Assembly (NCBI GenBank): GCA_937927915.1
Contig: CALGKB010000011.1
Coordinates: 1-64,000, forward strand
Origin: an uncultured Pseudanabaenaceae cyanobacterium
GTDB taxonomy: Bacteria; Cyanobacteriota; Cyanobacteriia; Pseudanabaenales; Pseudanabaenaceae
DNA: 64,000 nucleotides
Reading direction: 5' to 3'
Both the position numbers and the translations under genes were made by a program. A model generated the notes under the pieces. The model made no database searches. It was not told the DNA's origin and was given only the letters and a program-made list of their open reading frames with translations. Positions 27,471-36,494 of this stretch are shown here, piece after piece (position 1 is the stretch's first letter; each line of letters opens with the position of its first letter).

Positions 27471-27980
27471 TTACAGACCAAGCTCTTGTTTCAATTGGGC
27501 AGTCCAACGTTTTACCCGCTCTTCTGTCTTTTCGGGTTGGTTGTCTTCATCAATGGCAAGACCGACAAATTTACCATTGCGTACTGCCCTGGATTGATTA
27601 AATTCATAGCCCTCCGTTGACCAATAGCCAATAGTTTGACCACCCCGACTGCTGATTTTCTCCTCCAAAATCCCGATGGCATCCATAAAGTTATCCGCAT
27701 AGCCATACTGATCCCCCGTACCAAAGTAGGCAACCTTTTTACCAGAGAAATCCAGCTTGTCCAGGTCATCATAAATTGCCCCCCAATCTGATTGCAACTG
27801 CCCAATATCCCAGGTGGGACAGCCAAGGATTAAAACATCGTACTGTGTGAGTTCCTCCAGTTGGGTTTTAGAAATATCTTTACAGACAACTGCCAGTCCG
27901 TCTAACTCATCAACAATGAGGTCAGCGATCCCCTCTGTCTTACCCGTTGTGGTACCAAAAAATACCCCAATCTTAGTCAT
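27471..27980 (-). CDS. isiB: Flavodoxin
   Basis: Flavodoxin is the FMN protein that replaces ferredoxin as PSI electron acceptor when iron is short. The 169-residue long-chain flavodoxin shows the phosphate loop [12 protein letters not shown], the isoalloxazine loops around [12 protein letters not shown] and [15 protein letters not shown], and a C-terminal helix. A near-perfect Shine-Dalgarno (AAGGAGGT) overlaps the isiA stop and sits directly before the ATG. The order isiA-isiB is the classical iron-stress operon. Confidence 0.97.
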   Translation of the reverse strand: MTKIGVFFGTTTGKTEGIADLIVDELDGLAVVCKDISKTQLEELTQYDVLILGCPTWDIGQLQSDWGAIYDDLDKLDFSGKKVAYFGTGDQYGYADNFMDAIGILEEKISSRGGQTIGYWSTEGYEFNQSRAVRNGKFVGLAIDEDNQPEKTEERVKRWTAQLKQELGL

Positions 27981-27990
27981 TTTTACCTCC

Positions 27991-29025
27991 TTAAACTTGT
28001 GCTAATACTGATTCCACTTTGCCTGTCCTGAAGTTAAAGCCCCAGGCTTGCAGAGCATGGAAAATATGTCCCTGCAGGAAGAAGAAACCGAGCCAGAAGT
28101 GCGCGTTGGCTAGCCATACCCTGTTCGTAAGACTACCATCTAAGCTGGCAAAATAGGGGAGAATTCCCATCTTAATCACCAAGGGATCGCCATAGAAAAC
28201 GATCGGATAAACAGTAGTATTAACTGTGACAAAGTAGGTAGCCACAAATGCCATCAAAGCTAGAGCACCCAGGCTATAGGAAAGATAAGCCTCCCCTGAC
28301 CAAATGAATAGCCTTTCTGTCCAGCGGTAGGGCTTTGTTAAAATATGAAAAATGCCACCGCCAATGCAAATTGTGCCAATCCAAATGTGCCCCCCTACCA
28401 CATCTTCTAGGTTGTCCACACTGGCAAGCCAATTTTTCCCGATCGCTCCCACCAAATAAGCAAAAATAATACCTGGATCGAGGGTAGGATTAGTAATTAA
28501 GCGGACCGTCCTAGCGATCGGGTCGTACAATCCCCCCCAAAACATAGCCTTGACAACTAACAATAAAGCCCCCAATCCCAAAACAATTAAATGGAAGCCA
28601 AGAATGTTAGTCATCTTGTTGGTATCTGCCCAGGTATAGCCATAGAAAGGCAAGTTTAACAAAGACTTCGGTCCCCGCAGAGCATGAAAGATACCACCAA
28701 AGCCCAGCACTGCCGAAGAGATCAAGTGCAAAACACCAATGACATAAAAAGGATAAGTAGAAACCACCGTGCCATCAGTGCCTATCCCCCACCCCTGCGT
28801 CGCCAAATGGGGCAAAAGAATCAAACCCTGTTCATACATAGGACGAGTGGGATCAAAATGGGCAATCTCAAACAAGGTCATCAGCCCTGCCCACAGCACA
28901 ATCAACCCTGCATGGGCAACATGAGCACCCAACAGTTGACCCGATAGGTTAGTCAGCCGCGCATTGCCCGCCCACCAAGGGATATTGCCGTCAACCATAG
29001 CCTGCATACGCTGTTCCATTTCCAT
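27991..29025 (-). CDS. isiA: Iron-stress chlorophyll-binding protein IsiA (CP43')
   Basis: IsiA is a six-helix chlorophyll a antenna that forms rings around PSI under iron limitation and can quench excess light. The protein (about 344 residues) has [31 protein letters not shown], conserved chlorophyll-binding His residues, [24 protein letters not shown] and the C-terminal [22 protein letters not shown]. It lacks the large lumenal loop E of CP43, as expected. Several start codons are close together (GTG 29028, ATG 29025, 29019 and further); I chose the first ATG, but a start ten residues before WWAGN is equally possible. It is the first gene of the isi operon. Confidence 0.95.
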   Translation of the reverse strand: MEMEQRMQAMVDGNIPWWAGNARLTNLSGQLLGAHVAHAGLIVLWAGLMTLFEIAHFDPTRPMYEQGLILLPHLATQGWGIGTDGTVVSTYPFYVIGVLHLISSAVLGFGGIFHALRGPKSLLNLPFYGYTWADTNKMTNILGFHLIVLGLGALLLVVKAMFWGGLYDPIARTVRLITNPTLDPGIIFAYLVGAIGKNWLASVDNLEDVVGGHIWIGTICIGGGIFHILTKPYRWTERLFIWSGEAYLSYSLGALALMAFVATYFVTVNTTVYPIVFYGDPLVIKMGILPYFASLDGSLTNRVWLANAHFWLGFFFLQGHIFHALQAWGFNFRTGKVESVLAQV

Positions 29026-29352
29026 CACTTATTGATAACCAAACTCAGTAGTCAGGATAGATATTACTAGCTGTGCTTTAGTTTATCAAGAGTCATTACT
29101 ATTAAATTTGTGTTAAGAACTGTTTCACTAGGAAGAAAAAACGGAAAAACGCCAGGTAGAACCCCCTGTCTACCCAGCTAGCCTACTCTATGAGAGGAAC
29201 AGTCATGTCTCACTTGACTAGTATAACCCTAGCATAGATGCAATTTACTTGCAATAGTTTTATTTAAAAAATTTTTCAGTTGGTTTAGGTAGACCATGGT
29301 TGCAATTGACGCGGACAGGGGGTAGTGATAAGGTAGGATGACCTGGTTCTAA
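29026..29352 (-). promoter_or_regulatory. isiA upstream region
   Basis: About 330 AT-rich bases without an ORF lie before isiA and must contain the iron-responsive promoter. An inverted repeat TGCAA-TTTAC-TTGCA is at 29239-29253, about 215 bases before the start codon; a long isiA leader is known in Synechocystis, so this may be near the promoter. No good 19-bp Fur-box match (GATAATGATAATCATTATC) was found by eye. Confidence 0.4.
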
Positions 29353-29743
29353 GGGATTGCCCGCTATGTGGGGTCAGTGGAAGTGGGCAAATTTGCCGAC
29401 CTCTTGTCTGTGGAAACCCGCCTTTTTGGGTGTCAAACCTGAGATGGTGCTCAAGGCAGGGGCGATCGCTTGGAGTCAGATGGGGGATGCTAACTCCCCA
29501 ACCCAGCCATATGCGCCCTATGTTTGCCAGCTATGGACGATTGATCGGTCAGACGTCTTTTACCTTTATGTCTAAAGTTAAGAGGTTGTCCCACAGATGT
29601 TAGGCTTACAAAGACGGGTGTTGCCTGTGGCAAATACGCGTTGTATTGGCAAGAAAGACCTCAAACTCAACGATGCTCTGCCGCAAATAGAAGTTGACCC
29701 TGAGACCTATGTAGTGCGGGCGGACGGGGAAATTCTCACCTGA
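29353..29743 (+). pseudogene. ureC: Urease alpha subunit fragment (C-terminal part), broken
   Basis: Translated in three frames, this stretch gives consecutive pieces of the UreC C-terminal region: [17 protein letters not shown], then [22 protein letters not shown] with QMGDAN, then [21 protein letters not shown], then [22 protein letters not shown] and [15 protein letters not shown]. At least three frameshifts and a small deletion (the ASIP of ...GDANASIPTPQP) break it, and the usual ending CEPA...MAQRYFLF is missing. About 430 N-terminal residues with the nickel ligands are absent. It is a relic of a urease gene, fused to the urtE fragment that follows. Confidence 0.85.
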
Positions 29744-30126
29744 AAACAATAGATAGAGAAACAGCCCTTACAGAAGTCTTTGCACTATTCCCTGTCCTAG
29801 AATCTATGCAAAATCGTCGTGGTGGCGACCTCAGCGGTGGACAACAACAGCAATTAGCGATCGGGCGAGCACTCCTAGGCAATCCCCAACTTCTGTTAAT
29901 GGATGAACCAACAGAGGGAATACAGCCTTCTATCATCTTAGAAATTGAGGCAGCAGTGCGCAATATTGTCAACAAAAGGGGAATTGGCATTTTACTTGTA
30001 GAACAGCATCTACATTTTGTCAAGCAAGCAGATTATTATTATGCTATGCAAAAAGGAGGGATAGTAGCCTCCGGCAACACTGCCAGCCTGACTAAGGAAA
30101 TTATTCAGTCCTATCTATCTGTTTAA
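29744..30126 (+). pseudogene. urtE: Urea ABC transporter ATPase fragment (UrtE C-terminus)
   Basis: An open frame of about 127 codons, without its own proper start, matches the second half of UrtE: FALFPVLESM, RRGGDLSGGQQQQLAIGRALL (ABC signature), LLLMDEPTEGIQPSII (Walker B) and ILLVEQHLHFVKQADYYYAM. Walker A and the first ~100 residues are gone, so no ATPase can form. It begins where the ureC fragment ends, suggesting one deletion joined the two genes. Unlike the ureC piece it has no internal frameshift. Its stop overlaps the convergent kinase gene by four bases. Confidence 0.85.
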
Positions 30127-31238
30127 CAAAGTAATTGCTGGTGTACCAAGGGCAATTTTACCCTCACCATAGTCCCTACATTAACAGTAGAATCGATCGT
30201 TATCTCACCGCCACACACATCCACACACATTTTTACGATCGATAAACCCAGCCCCGTGCCTGGAATATCAGCGACATTACTACCTCGCTGAAAGGCATGA
30301 AATATATTTTGCAGGGACTCAGGTGGAATACCAATACCTCTATCTTTGATGGTAAAAATCATCGCCTCAGAGGTAATCTCTAAGTCAAAAAATATAGTGC
30401 CACCCCCTGGGGAATACTTAACTGCATTAGAAAGTAAATTGCCGAGCATTCGTTGTAATATCATGGGATCTGCCAATACAACTACTTCCCTGGCAGTATT
30501 GGTACTAAAGTGAATATTATAGTTATCCCCTGCAGAATTTTGCACCTCATCTCGCAATTCCTGACAAAACTTAACTACGTCTGTCGGCACAGGATTTAAA
30601 GCTAAACGTTCTGATTCTAAGCGGTGCATTTCTAGCACATTGTCCAATAATTGCCGGATATTTTCTACGCCTTGGTGAATCCGATCGAAATACACCTGTT
30701 TGTGGGGATGGTCGATATTGGCAAAAGCAGCTTCTAAAATGTGAGCAGCAAAAGAAATTTGAGTAAGGGGAGAACGAATATCATGGATGGCGGTTGCAAA
30801 AAATTTGCTTTTAACTTGCCGTAACTCTTCTTCCTTTCTTAAAGCCAAAGCTAAGTTAGACTCTGCTTCATAACGGGTTAGAGCAATTTCAATAGCTACG
30901 TGGAGGTCTTTCTCTTGGAAGGGTTTGACAACATAGCCAAAGGGCTTAGCTTGACTGGCTCTTTGAATAGTTAAAACATCTGCATGAGCTGTTAAAAATA
31001 CAACGGGAACATTATATTTTTGGCGCAATATCTCTGCTAAAGTAATACCGTCCATTTCCCCTACCAAGCGAATATCGCAGAGAGCAAGACTGGGCTTATT
31101 TCGTTCTACTAGAGATAGGGCTTCTTCTGCTGTCGGTACGCTATCAAATACTTCGTATCCTAGGCGACAGATCGTGCTTTCTATGTCCATTGCCACCACC
31201 GCTTCGTCTTCCACAATTAAGATAGTAGGCTTGCTCAT
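30123..31238 (-). CDS. Response regulator-histidine kinase hybrid
   Basis: The 371-residue protein has an N-terminal receiver (residues 3-120: VEDEAVVAMD, phospho-Asp in LCDIRLVG, Lys in YVVKPF), then a histidine kinase: H-box ATAIHDIRSPLTQ, N-box NLLSNAVKYSP, G1 DRGIGIP and G2 GTGLGLSIVK. No membrane segment. This receiver-first order lets it act as an intermediate in a phosphorelay. Its ATG overlaps the TGA of the 1103-residue sensor gene (ATGA), so the two are coupled and likely act together. The input signal is unknown. Confidence 0.92.
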   Translation of the reverse strand: MSKPTILIVEDEAVVAMDIESTICRLGYEVFDSVPTAEEALSLVERNKPSLALCDIRLVGEMDGITLAEILRQKYNVPVVFLTAHADVLTIQRASQAKPFGYVVKPFQEKDLHVAIEIALTRYEAESNLALALRKEEELRQVKSKFFATAIHDIRSPLTQISFAAHILEAAFANIDHPHKQVYFDRIHQGVENIRQLLDNVLEMHRLESERLALNPVPTDVVKFCQELRDEVQNSAGDNYNIHFSTNTAREVVVLADPMILQRMLGNLLSNAVKYSPGGGTIFFDLEITSEAMIFTIKDRGIGIPPESLQNIFHAFQRGSNVADIPGTGLGLSIVKMCVDVCGGEITIDSTVNVGTMVRVKLPLVHQQLLC

Positions 31239-34200
31239 AGGCTTGCAGGAAAAGTAATTCTAAATTCTGTGCCCCGATCGTACCCTATTTCCAAGTTCCC
31301 CCGCAACTGTTTCACTAATCTCTCCACCAGACGTATTCCCAGAGAAGTAGAGCACTTGTGATGAAAATCTGGTGGCAAACCCACACCATTGTCTTTAACT
31401 TGGAGATGGTACTGCTCTTGACACAAGTAAAAGTTTATGGTCACTTGACCAGACTGCCGACCAACAAAAGCATATTTAAGGCAATTACTGACTAACTCAT
31501 TGACAATTAAACCACAGGGAATCAAGCGGTCCATTTCTAGTTGTAAATCTGTTACATTCAAAGTAAGATGAATATTCCTTCTATAGGCATTGTAAGTCTG
31601 CCAGAGATAATCGGTTAGTTCACGGAGATAGGTAGCAACAGCAATTTGACTGAGGTCATTCGATCGGTATAATCTTTCATGGATCAGTGCCATTGATTGA
31701 ATGCGGTTTTGGCTGTCTTGAAAAGCTGTTTTAACTGTTTCATCAGGGATAGTCTCTATTTGTAGTCTAAGTAAGCTAGAAATAATTTGTAGGTTGTTCT
31801 TTACACGGTGATGCACTTCTTTTAGGAGAGTTTCTTTCTGTCGCAACTCCGTTTGTAGGAGCGATAGTAATTCTTTTTCTTTGGCTAACTGTGCTTCCAA
31901 AAATTCTTGCGATCGTTTGAGGGCAGCTGTACGTTGGTCCACCAAGGCTTCCAATTCTGATTCAAAAATTTTCTGATCGGTCACATCTGTAATGATAGTA
32001 TCCCAGACAACAGAGCCATCATCCAACTTATGGGGAATACCTACGCCGCTAACCCATTTGAGCAAACCTTCTCTTGTACGAATGCGCCAATCATGCCGCC
32101 AAGTAGTCATTGTTTCTGCTGAATGTAAGATGCTAGCATGCATTTCTGGTATGTCTTCTGCTAGAACGGAAGCCCATAATTTATTGACATCACTTACAGC
32201 TTCTTCTGCAGGAACACCCCATAAGTCAACAGAGCCACGACTAATATATAGTAAACCATCCGAACCATCAGGATAGAGAATGTAGCGTAAAATTACACCA
32301 GGCAGATTGTTAGCAATGGTTTGGAATCTCTCTTGAGTAGCAATTAATTCTGCTTCAGATTCTTGCTTCTTAATCGCAATACTGACAATATCAGCTAGCT
32401 GTTCTATTACCTCTAATTCATACTGCTTGGGAGTGCGAGGCTGTTGAAAATAAACTGCTACTGTACCGAGTATCTGGTAATCTTTAGTCAAAATGGGAAC
32501 TGACCAACAGGAATACAGATTAAATTTTTGTATCACAGGTAGGCAAGGTTGACAACATTGCTCTGCAGCATTATCGCAAACTGCCACCGCTGCTTTACCA
32601 TAACGATCGCCCCTGCAAGCTACTATGCCATCTTGCAATCTCAAGCCATCCAGTGCCTGTAAATATTCAGCTGGCAATTTAGGAGATGCTTTACTCTTAG
32701 ATAATTTAACCTTGTTATCTTCCAATAGAAGAACGCAGCCCATCGAGTTATGAATTTCTTGTTCAATAATGTTAATAATTTCTGTAATCACTATATCTAA
32801 ATCTACACCAGTTGCTAGTAACTTAAGCAGATAGTTTTGATTTTTGAGGGAATTTTCTAAACACTTCCGATCGGTTATGTCAATAGTGATACCTGCTATA
32901 TAGTTGAGGGTATTGTTCTGATAAAAACTCTCTGCCTTGCATAATAACCATCTCAAGCCTCCATCTCGAAGCTTTACTCTAAACTCAATTTGTAAGGGGT
33001 TTCCCTCTGCCGCAGCCCTTAGCTTTTCTATGACCATATCCCGATCGTCGGGGTATAATATCTCCTCCAAAATAGCCAAGGAAGGCTCTATATAGTCTGG
33101 TAATTCTGTTAGTTGATATTTCTGTTTGCTCCACACAGTACGGTTATCTGCCAGATACCATTCCCAGGTGCCTAATTGGTTGAATTCTAAAATCATTTGT
33201 AAGCGTCTGTTGTTTTCCTCTAGGGCTATTTCTGCTAGTTTCCGATCGGTAATATCAAGTATAGAGCCATAGATTTTGACAGTCCGATCGTTCTGCCTTT
33301 GGACATTAGCAATAACTTCAATATACTTAACACTGCCATCAGGTAATAAGAGTCTTAGCTCACTTTTATCAGTTAAACCCAGCTCAATTTTCCGCTTCAG
33401 CAATTTGTTATAGAAATCAATATCTTTAGGATGAATTCTTGCTTCAATTTCTTGTCTACTAGGTGCTGTTGTCGCCACAGGAAAGCCAAAAATACGAAAG
33501 GTTTCCTCCGACCAAACTACCCGATCGGTTTCAGGTTCATACTCCCAATAGCCAACTTTAGCTAACCTTTGTGCTTCTGCTAGCATTGCCTGACTGCGTT
33601 GTAAATTGATTTCTAATTGCTTCCGATCGGTAATATCCTGCACCACCCCAAATAACTTGGTTACCCTCCCTTGTTGATTCTTAATCGGTTCAGCATTGCA
33701 AATTACAAACTTGTATTTACCACGCTTTGTGATAATTCCATGCTCAACCTTAAATCCTATTCCATCAGCTATAGCTCTGTGCAGTCTAGTCTCTATCTCT
33801 TGCCAATCAGTAGGGGGAATCATAAGCTTATATTCTTCTAAGCTAGGCTCGCCAGCCGATGGATCAATATCAAAAATTGAGTAGACTTGTTCCGACCATA
33901 CCAGTTTTCCTTCAGACAGTTGATATTCCCATACTCCTATCTTAAATGTTTTTTGTGCCTGAGTTAGAATCTGATTGCTTTGTTCTAATTTTTGCTTTTC
34001 GATCTCATACTCTCGAGCTATAACCCGTGATACCAGGAAAACTAAGCTGGAAAGGATGAGTAACGAAAAGTAAACATCATAGATGTTAGCATTTTGGGTA
34101 ACTATCTGAGGGGTAATAATATCTATAACTAAACAGAGTAAAACAAATGCTAAGTTAGTAAAAAGAACAATCAATTTACGATTTAATAAAAATGTAAAGT

Positions 34201-34546
34201 ACTGCACTAAAGCTACCAAGGTAAGGGGAACTCTCCCCAAAATTCCCCCGCTGCGCCACCAGATGACAAACTCAGAGAAATAAATTAAAATTAGCTGTGA
34301 TATAACGAGGAATTCAAACAAACGACGATGCAGAATATAACGACTAAGGCAAAATCCCACTAGGAAAGATATAGTATTTAGAATTGTAAACAATCTAACG
34401 TACAAGTCAAGATTTAAACTAAGATTAGCTACCAATCTTACCAGACTAAATACAAAACCTACGATGCAACAGATATGGAATACTCGCTGTTGTAAGCTAA
34501 AACTTTCCCGTGAGCCTATGAGCCAACTTAGTGTATTTTTTGCCAT
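31235..34546 (-). CDS. Multi-PAS/GAF membrane histidine kinase (HisKA_2)
   Basis: The 1103-residue sensor kinase has six or so membrane helices (about residues 22-170), a coiled linker, four PAS-type domains each ending in a DITDRK-like motif (residues ~195-560), a GAF domain (~570-750) with a cluster of cysteines (CRGD...CDNAAEQCCQPC), another PAS (to ~880), a coiled linker and a HisKA_2/ATPase module with LLKEVHHRVKNNLQIISSLLRLQ. PAS and GAF domains suggest several signals such as redox, light or ligands; no bilin-type motif is obvious. It is flanked by a CheY-like gene and the receiver-kinase hybrid. Confidence 0.9.
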   Translation of the reverse strand: MAKNTLSWLIGSRESFSLQQRVFHICCIVGFVFSLVRLVANLSLNLDLYVRLFTILNTISFLVGFCLSRYILHRRLFEFLVISQLILIYFSEFVIWWRSGGILGRVPLTLVALVQYFTFLLNRKLIVLFTNLAFVLLCLVIDIITPQIVTQNANIYDVYFSLLILSSLVFLVSRVIAREYEIEKQKLEQSNQILTQAQKTFKIGVWEYQLSEGKLVWSEQVYSIFDIDPSAGEPSLEEYKLMIPPTDWQEIETRLHRAIADGIGFKVEHGIITKRGKYKFVICNAEPIKNQQGRVTKLFGVVQDITDRKQLEINLQRSQAMLAEAQRLAKVGYWEYEPETDRVVWSEETFRIFGFPVATTAPSRQEIEARIHPKDIDFYNKLLKRKIELGLTDKSELRLLLPDGSVKYIEVIANVQRQNDRTVKIYGSILDITDRKLAEIALEENNRRLQMILEFNQLGTWEWYLADNRTVWSKQKYQLTELPDYIEPSLAILEEILYPDDRDMVIEKLRAAAEGNPLQIEFRVKLRDGGLRWLLCKAESFYQNNTLNYIAGITIDITDRKCLENSLKNQNYLLKLLATGVDLDIVITEIINIIEQEIHNSMGCVLLLEDNKVKLSKSKASPKLPAEYLQALDGLRLQDGIVACRGDRYGKAAVAVCDNAAEQCCQPCLPVIQKFNLYSCWSVPILTKDYQILGTVAVYFQQPRTPKQYELEVIEQLADIVSIAIKKQESEAELIATQERFQTIANNLPGVILRYILYPDGSDGLLYISRGSVDLWGVPAEEAVSDVNKLWASVLAEDIPEMHASILHSAETMTTWRHDWRIRTREGLLKWVSGVGIPHKLDDGSVVWDTIITDVTDQKIFESELEALVDQRTAALKRSQEFLEAQLAKEKELLSLLQTELRQKETLLKEVHHRVKNNLQIISSLLRLQIETIPDETVKTAFQDSQNRIQSMALIHERLYRSNDLSQIAVATYLRELTDYLWQTYNAYRRNIHLTLNVTDLQLEMDRLIPCGLIVNELVSNCLKYAFVGRQSGQVTINFYLCQEQYHLQVKDNGVGLPPDFHHKCSTSLGIRLVERLVKQLRGNLEIGYDRGTEFRITFPASL

Positions 34547-34574
34547 ATCCCTCCTGTTAAACTATTGTCTTATT

Positions 34575-34928
34575 CTAACCCTTAGTTAAGCGTTTTACCA
34601 GATCGATCAGTTGACGAGGATGGAATGGTTTACATAGAACACCATCTACTAAACTATTGACCTCTTCCTCTGGCGGAGAACCACTGCAAATAATAAACAC
34701 TGTGTTCTGCAAGTTGTCTGACTGCTGTAGCCTGTTGATAACTTCTATCCCACCCATGTCGGGCAAGTTGATGTCAGAGATTATAACTTCTGGCAGTTCT
34801 TTAAGAGCAGTTGTGATCCCCATGTTACCGTTGCTACACTTCAAGACAGTATAACCAGCGTCCGTTAAAATGAAAGCCATATCCGACCGAATGATGGGGT
34901 CATCTTCAATTAATACAATCTTGATCAT
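34575..34928 (-). CDS. CheY-like single-domain response regulator
   Basis: The 117-residue protein is a lone receiver domain: acidic pair VLIEDDPIIR, phospho-Asp in VIISDINLPDMGG, the Thr/Ser switch position in FIICSGSPPEE and conserved Lys in GVLCKPFHP. There is no output domain, so it must act by binding a partner or passing phosphate on. It starts the leftward two-component module and ends 28 bases before the sensor kinase gene. Confidence 0.92.
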   Translation of the reverse strand: MIKIVLIEDDPIIRSDMAFILTDAGYTVLKCSNGNMGITTALKELPEVIISDINLPDMGGIEVINRLQQSDNLQNTVFIICSGSPPEEEVNSLVDGVLCKPFHPRQLIDLVKRLTKG

Positions 34929-35005
34929 AACCCACTACTGCTAACTGATAAGTTAACTATCTAAATTGTACAGTTGCCAATATCTACCTGCCTAGGGTTA
35001 CAACA

Positions 35006-35521
35006 TTACTTAATATTCTGTAGCAAGTATTCATAGGCGGCTTGAATCTTTCTAAATTTTTCTGCATCCCCGCCCCGATCGGGATGGTTGCGTAATGCTT
35101 GGCGGCGGTAGGCTTGTTTTAGCTCTGCTATAGTAAACGGGTAGTCTAAATCGAGCATATCTAAGTAAGGTAAAAGTCGACGGGGTTTGGTTAAAAAATC
35201 AGCAAAATTCCAGCTGTTTTCTTTGACATAAAATCTGGTGCCAATCCCTCCTTCCCACTCAATGCTGCCTTTTTCTTCTAAAATAAAACGATCGAGTCCG
35301 ATGCGAAACGGTCTTCCCCATTGGTCACAAAATGCCTTGGCTTCTCCCAAATTAGGACGATATTCTCCCTCCGCAATCCAGACAGTGGTATCTGTTAACT
35401 CCAAAATCCGATGTTGTGCTACCCATAAAATACGCTGTTGTCGATAGGCATCAAAGCCCAAAGAAACTCCGTATAAAAACTTTAGCCCTTCCAAAGAATA
35501 GTTGATGGGTGTTGGTTTCAT
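35006..35521 (-). CDS. J-domain protein (C-terminal J-domain)
   Basis: The 171-residue protein carries a J-domain at its C-terminal end (about residues 128-171: FTIAELKQAYRRQALRNHPDRGGDAEKFRKIQAAYEYL) with the HPD motif that stimulates Hsp70 ATPase. The first 120 residues are a domain I do not recognise (YGVSLGFDAYRQQRILWVAQHRILELTDTT); this inverted layout is seen in several cyanobacterial proteins. It lacks the Gly/Phe and zinc regions of DnaJ. It probably recruits a DnaK to a specific client. It runs divergently from the ferritin-like gene, 100 bases away. Confidence 0.88.
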   Translation of the reverse strand: MKPTPINYSLEGLKFLYGVSLGFDAYRQQRILWVAQHRILELTDTTVWIAEGEYRPNLGEAKAFCDQWGRPFRIGLDRFILEEKGSIEWEGGIGTRFYVKENSWNFADFLTKPRRLLPYLDMLDLDYPFTIAELKQAYRRQALRNHPDRGGDAEKFRKIQAAYEYLLQNIK

Positions 35522-35621
35522 GGTATCAACTAATACGCATCTCTCCTATTTTATATCTCTGTGTAGAATTAAAGGAGGGAGGGATTTTGTATAATTGTAG
35601 AGTCATCATTCTGTAGCGACT

Positions 35622-36494
35622 ATGACTGTCACTTATCCTCGTAAATTTCGTAATCAGCTGAGCGCCTATGACATTTTGTCCCAGGTGGTCAAGAATCGGG
35701 AGCTGCATCTAGTCACCCTCAATCGCTATCGCTTTAATGAACAGCGCAGTTGTAAAGACCTGACCAATCTGATTGAAACCTTGAACGGTCAACCGCGGGA
35801 ATTGGTGAAAGACCTCTCCCATCATGTGAAAGAAGAGGCTAATCATGCGGAATGGTTGACGGACTTACTCTATGACCTCGGTGCCGATATTGGTACTCCC
35901 CCTGGGGTGTCTTACATCGATAACTTTGAACGTCTGCTGGGCTATTCTACTATTTCTGATAAAGAGACAGGTGTGATCGAAGCTCTGGCAGCAATCAATG
36001 TTACAGAAAAACGGGGTTGTGAGTATTTCTCTGCCCATATTAAGGTGTTGCAAGAGAATCCCAGTCCTGAAAATGATAAAATCCGTGCCACGCTCGAACG
36101 CATTATGCCAGAGGAAGCAGGTCATGTACGCTGGGGAAATCGGAAGTTGGCGGAAATCGCGAAACAAAGCCCTGCAATGAGACAAAAGGTGGAACAGGCA
36201 AAACAAAAGTACATGGCGATCGAGCAGGCGGCTTACGAGTCAGGGATGGATGTCTTGGCGGGGGCGGAATTGCGCCGCATTGATCACTTGCTCAGGATTG
36301 CGGAAACTTTGCCTGTATGGGAGCGTCCCCAGTATCTCCTCAAGAGTCTGCCTGATGCTATCTTTGATGGGGAGTTGCAAAAGACAAGATTGGAGTTACT
36401 ACAAAAGGCGTGGCAAAAAGACCCTGCCCACTTCTTCCAAAATCTCTTGCCCATGTTCCTGTCGGGCGAACTGTCTGTGAAGAAGTCTGCCTAG
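35622..36494 (+). CDS. Ferritin-like diiron protein
   Basis: The 290-residue protein has the ligand pattern of a four-helix diiron fold: E40 (RFNEQRS), E72-x2-H75 (KEEANHAEW), E129 (NVTEKRG) and E165-x2-H168 (PEEAGHVRW). Helices with these residues fill about residues 20-200; the remainder is helical without clear motif. Members of the superfamily store iron, reduce peroxides or act as oxygenases, so the reaction cannot be named. No signal or membrane segment. The gene ends exactly where the convergent GT2 gene ends. Confidence 0.8.
   Translation: MTVTYPRKFRNQLSAYDILSQVVKNRELHLVTLNRYRFNEQRSCKDLTNLIETLNGQPRELVKDLSHHVKEEANHAEWLTDLLYDLGADIGTPPGVSYIDNFERLLGYSTISDKETGVIEALAAINVTEKRGCEYFSAHIKVLQENPSPENDKIRATLERIMPEEAGHVRWGNRKLAEIAKQSPAMRQKVEQAKQKYMAIEQAAYESGMDVLAGAELRRIDHLLRIAETLPVWERPQYLLKSLPDAIFDGELQKTRLELLQKAWQKDPAHFFQNLLPMFLSGELSVKKSA

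Noticed and set aside
29026-29352. Classical Fur box upstream of isiA
   Set aside because: No stretch matches GATAATGATAATCATTATC well enough by eye; only the TGCAA/TTGCA dyad is reported.
29736-30023. 95-residue minus-strand ORF
   Set aside because: It is the antisense of the urtE remnant, whose plus-strand translation clearly matches an ABC ATPase.
30123-34546. A single large hybrid kinase made of both kinase ORFs
   Set aside because: The four-base ATGA overlap and complete domain sets show two coupled genes, not one broken gene.
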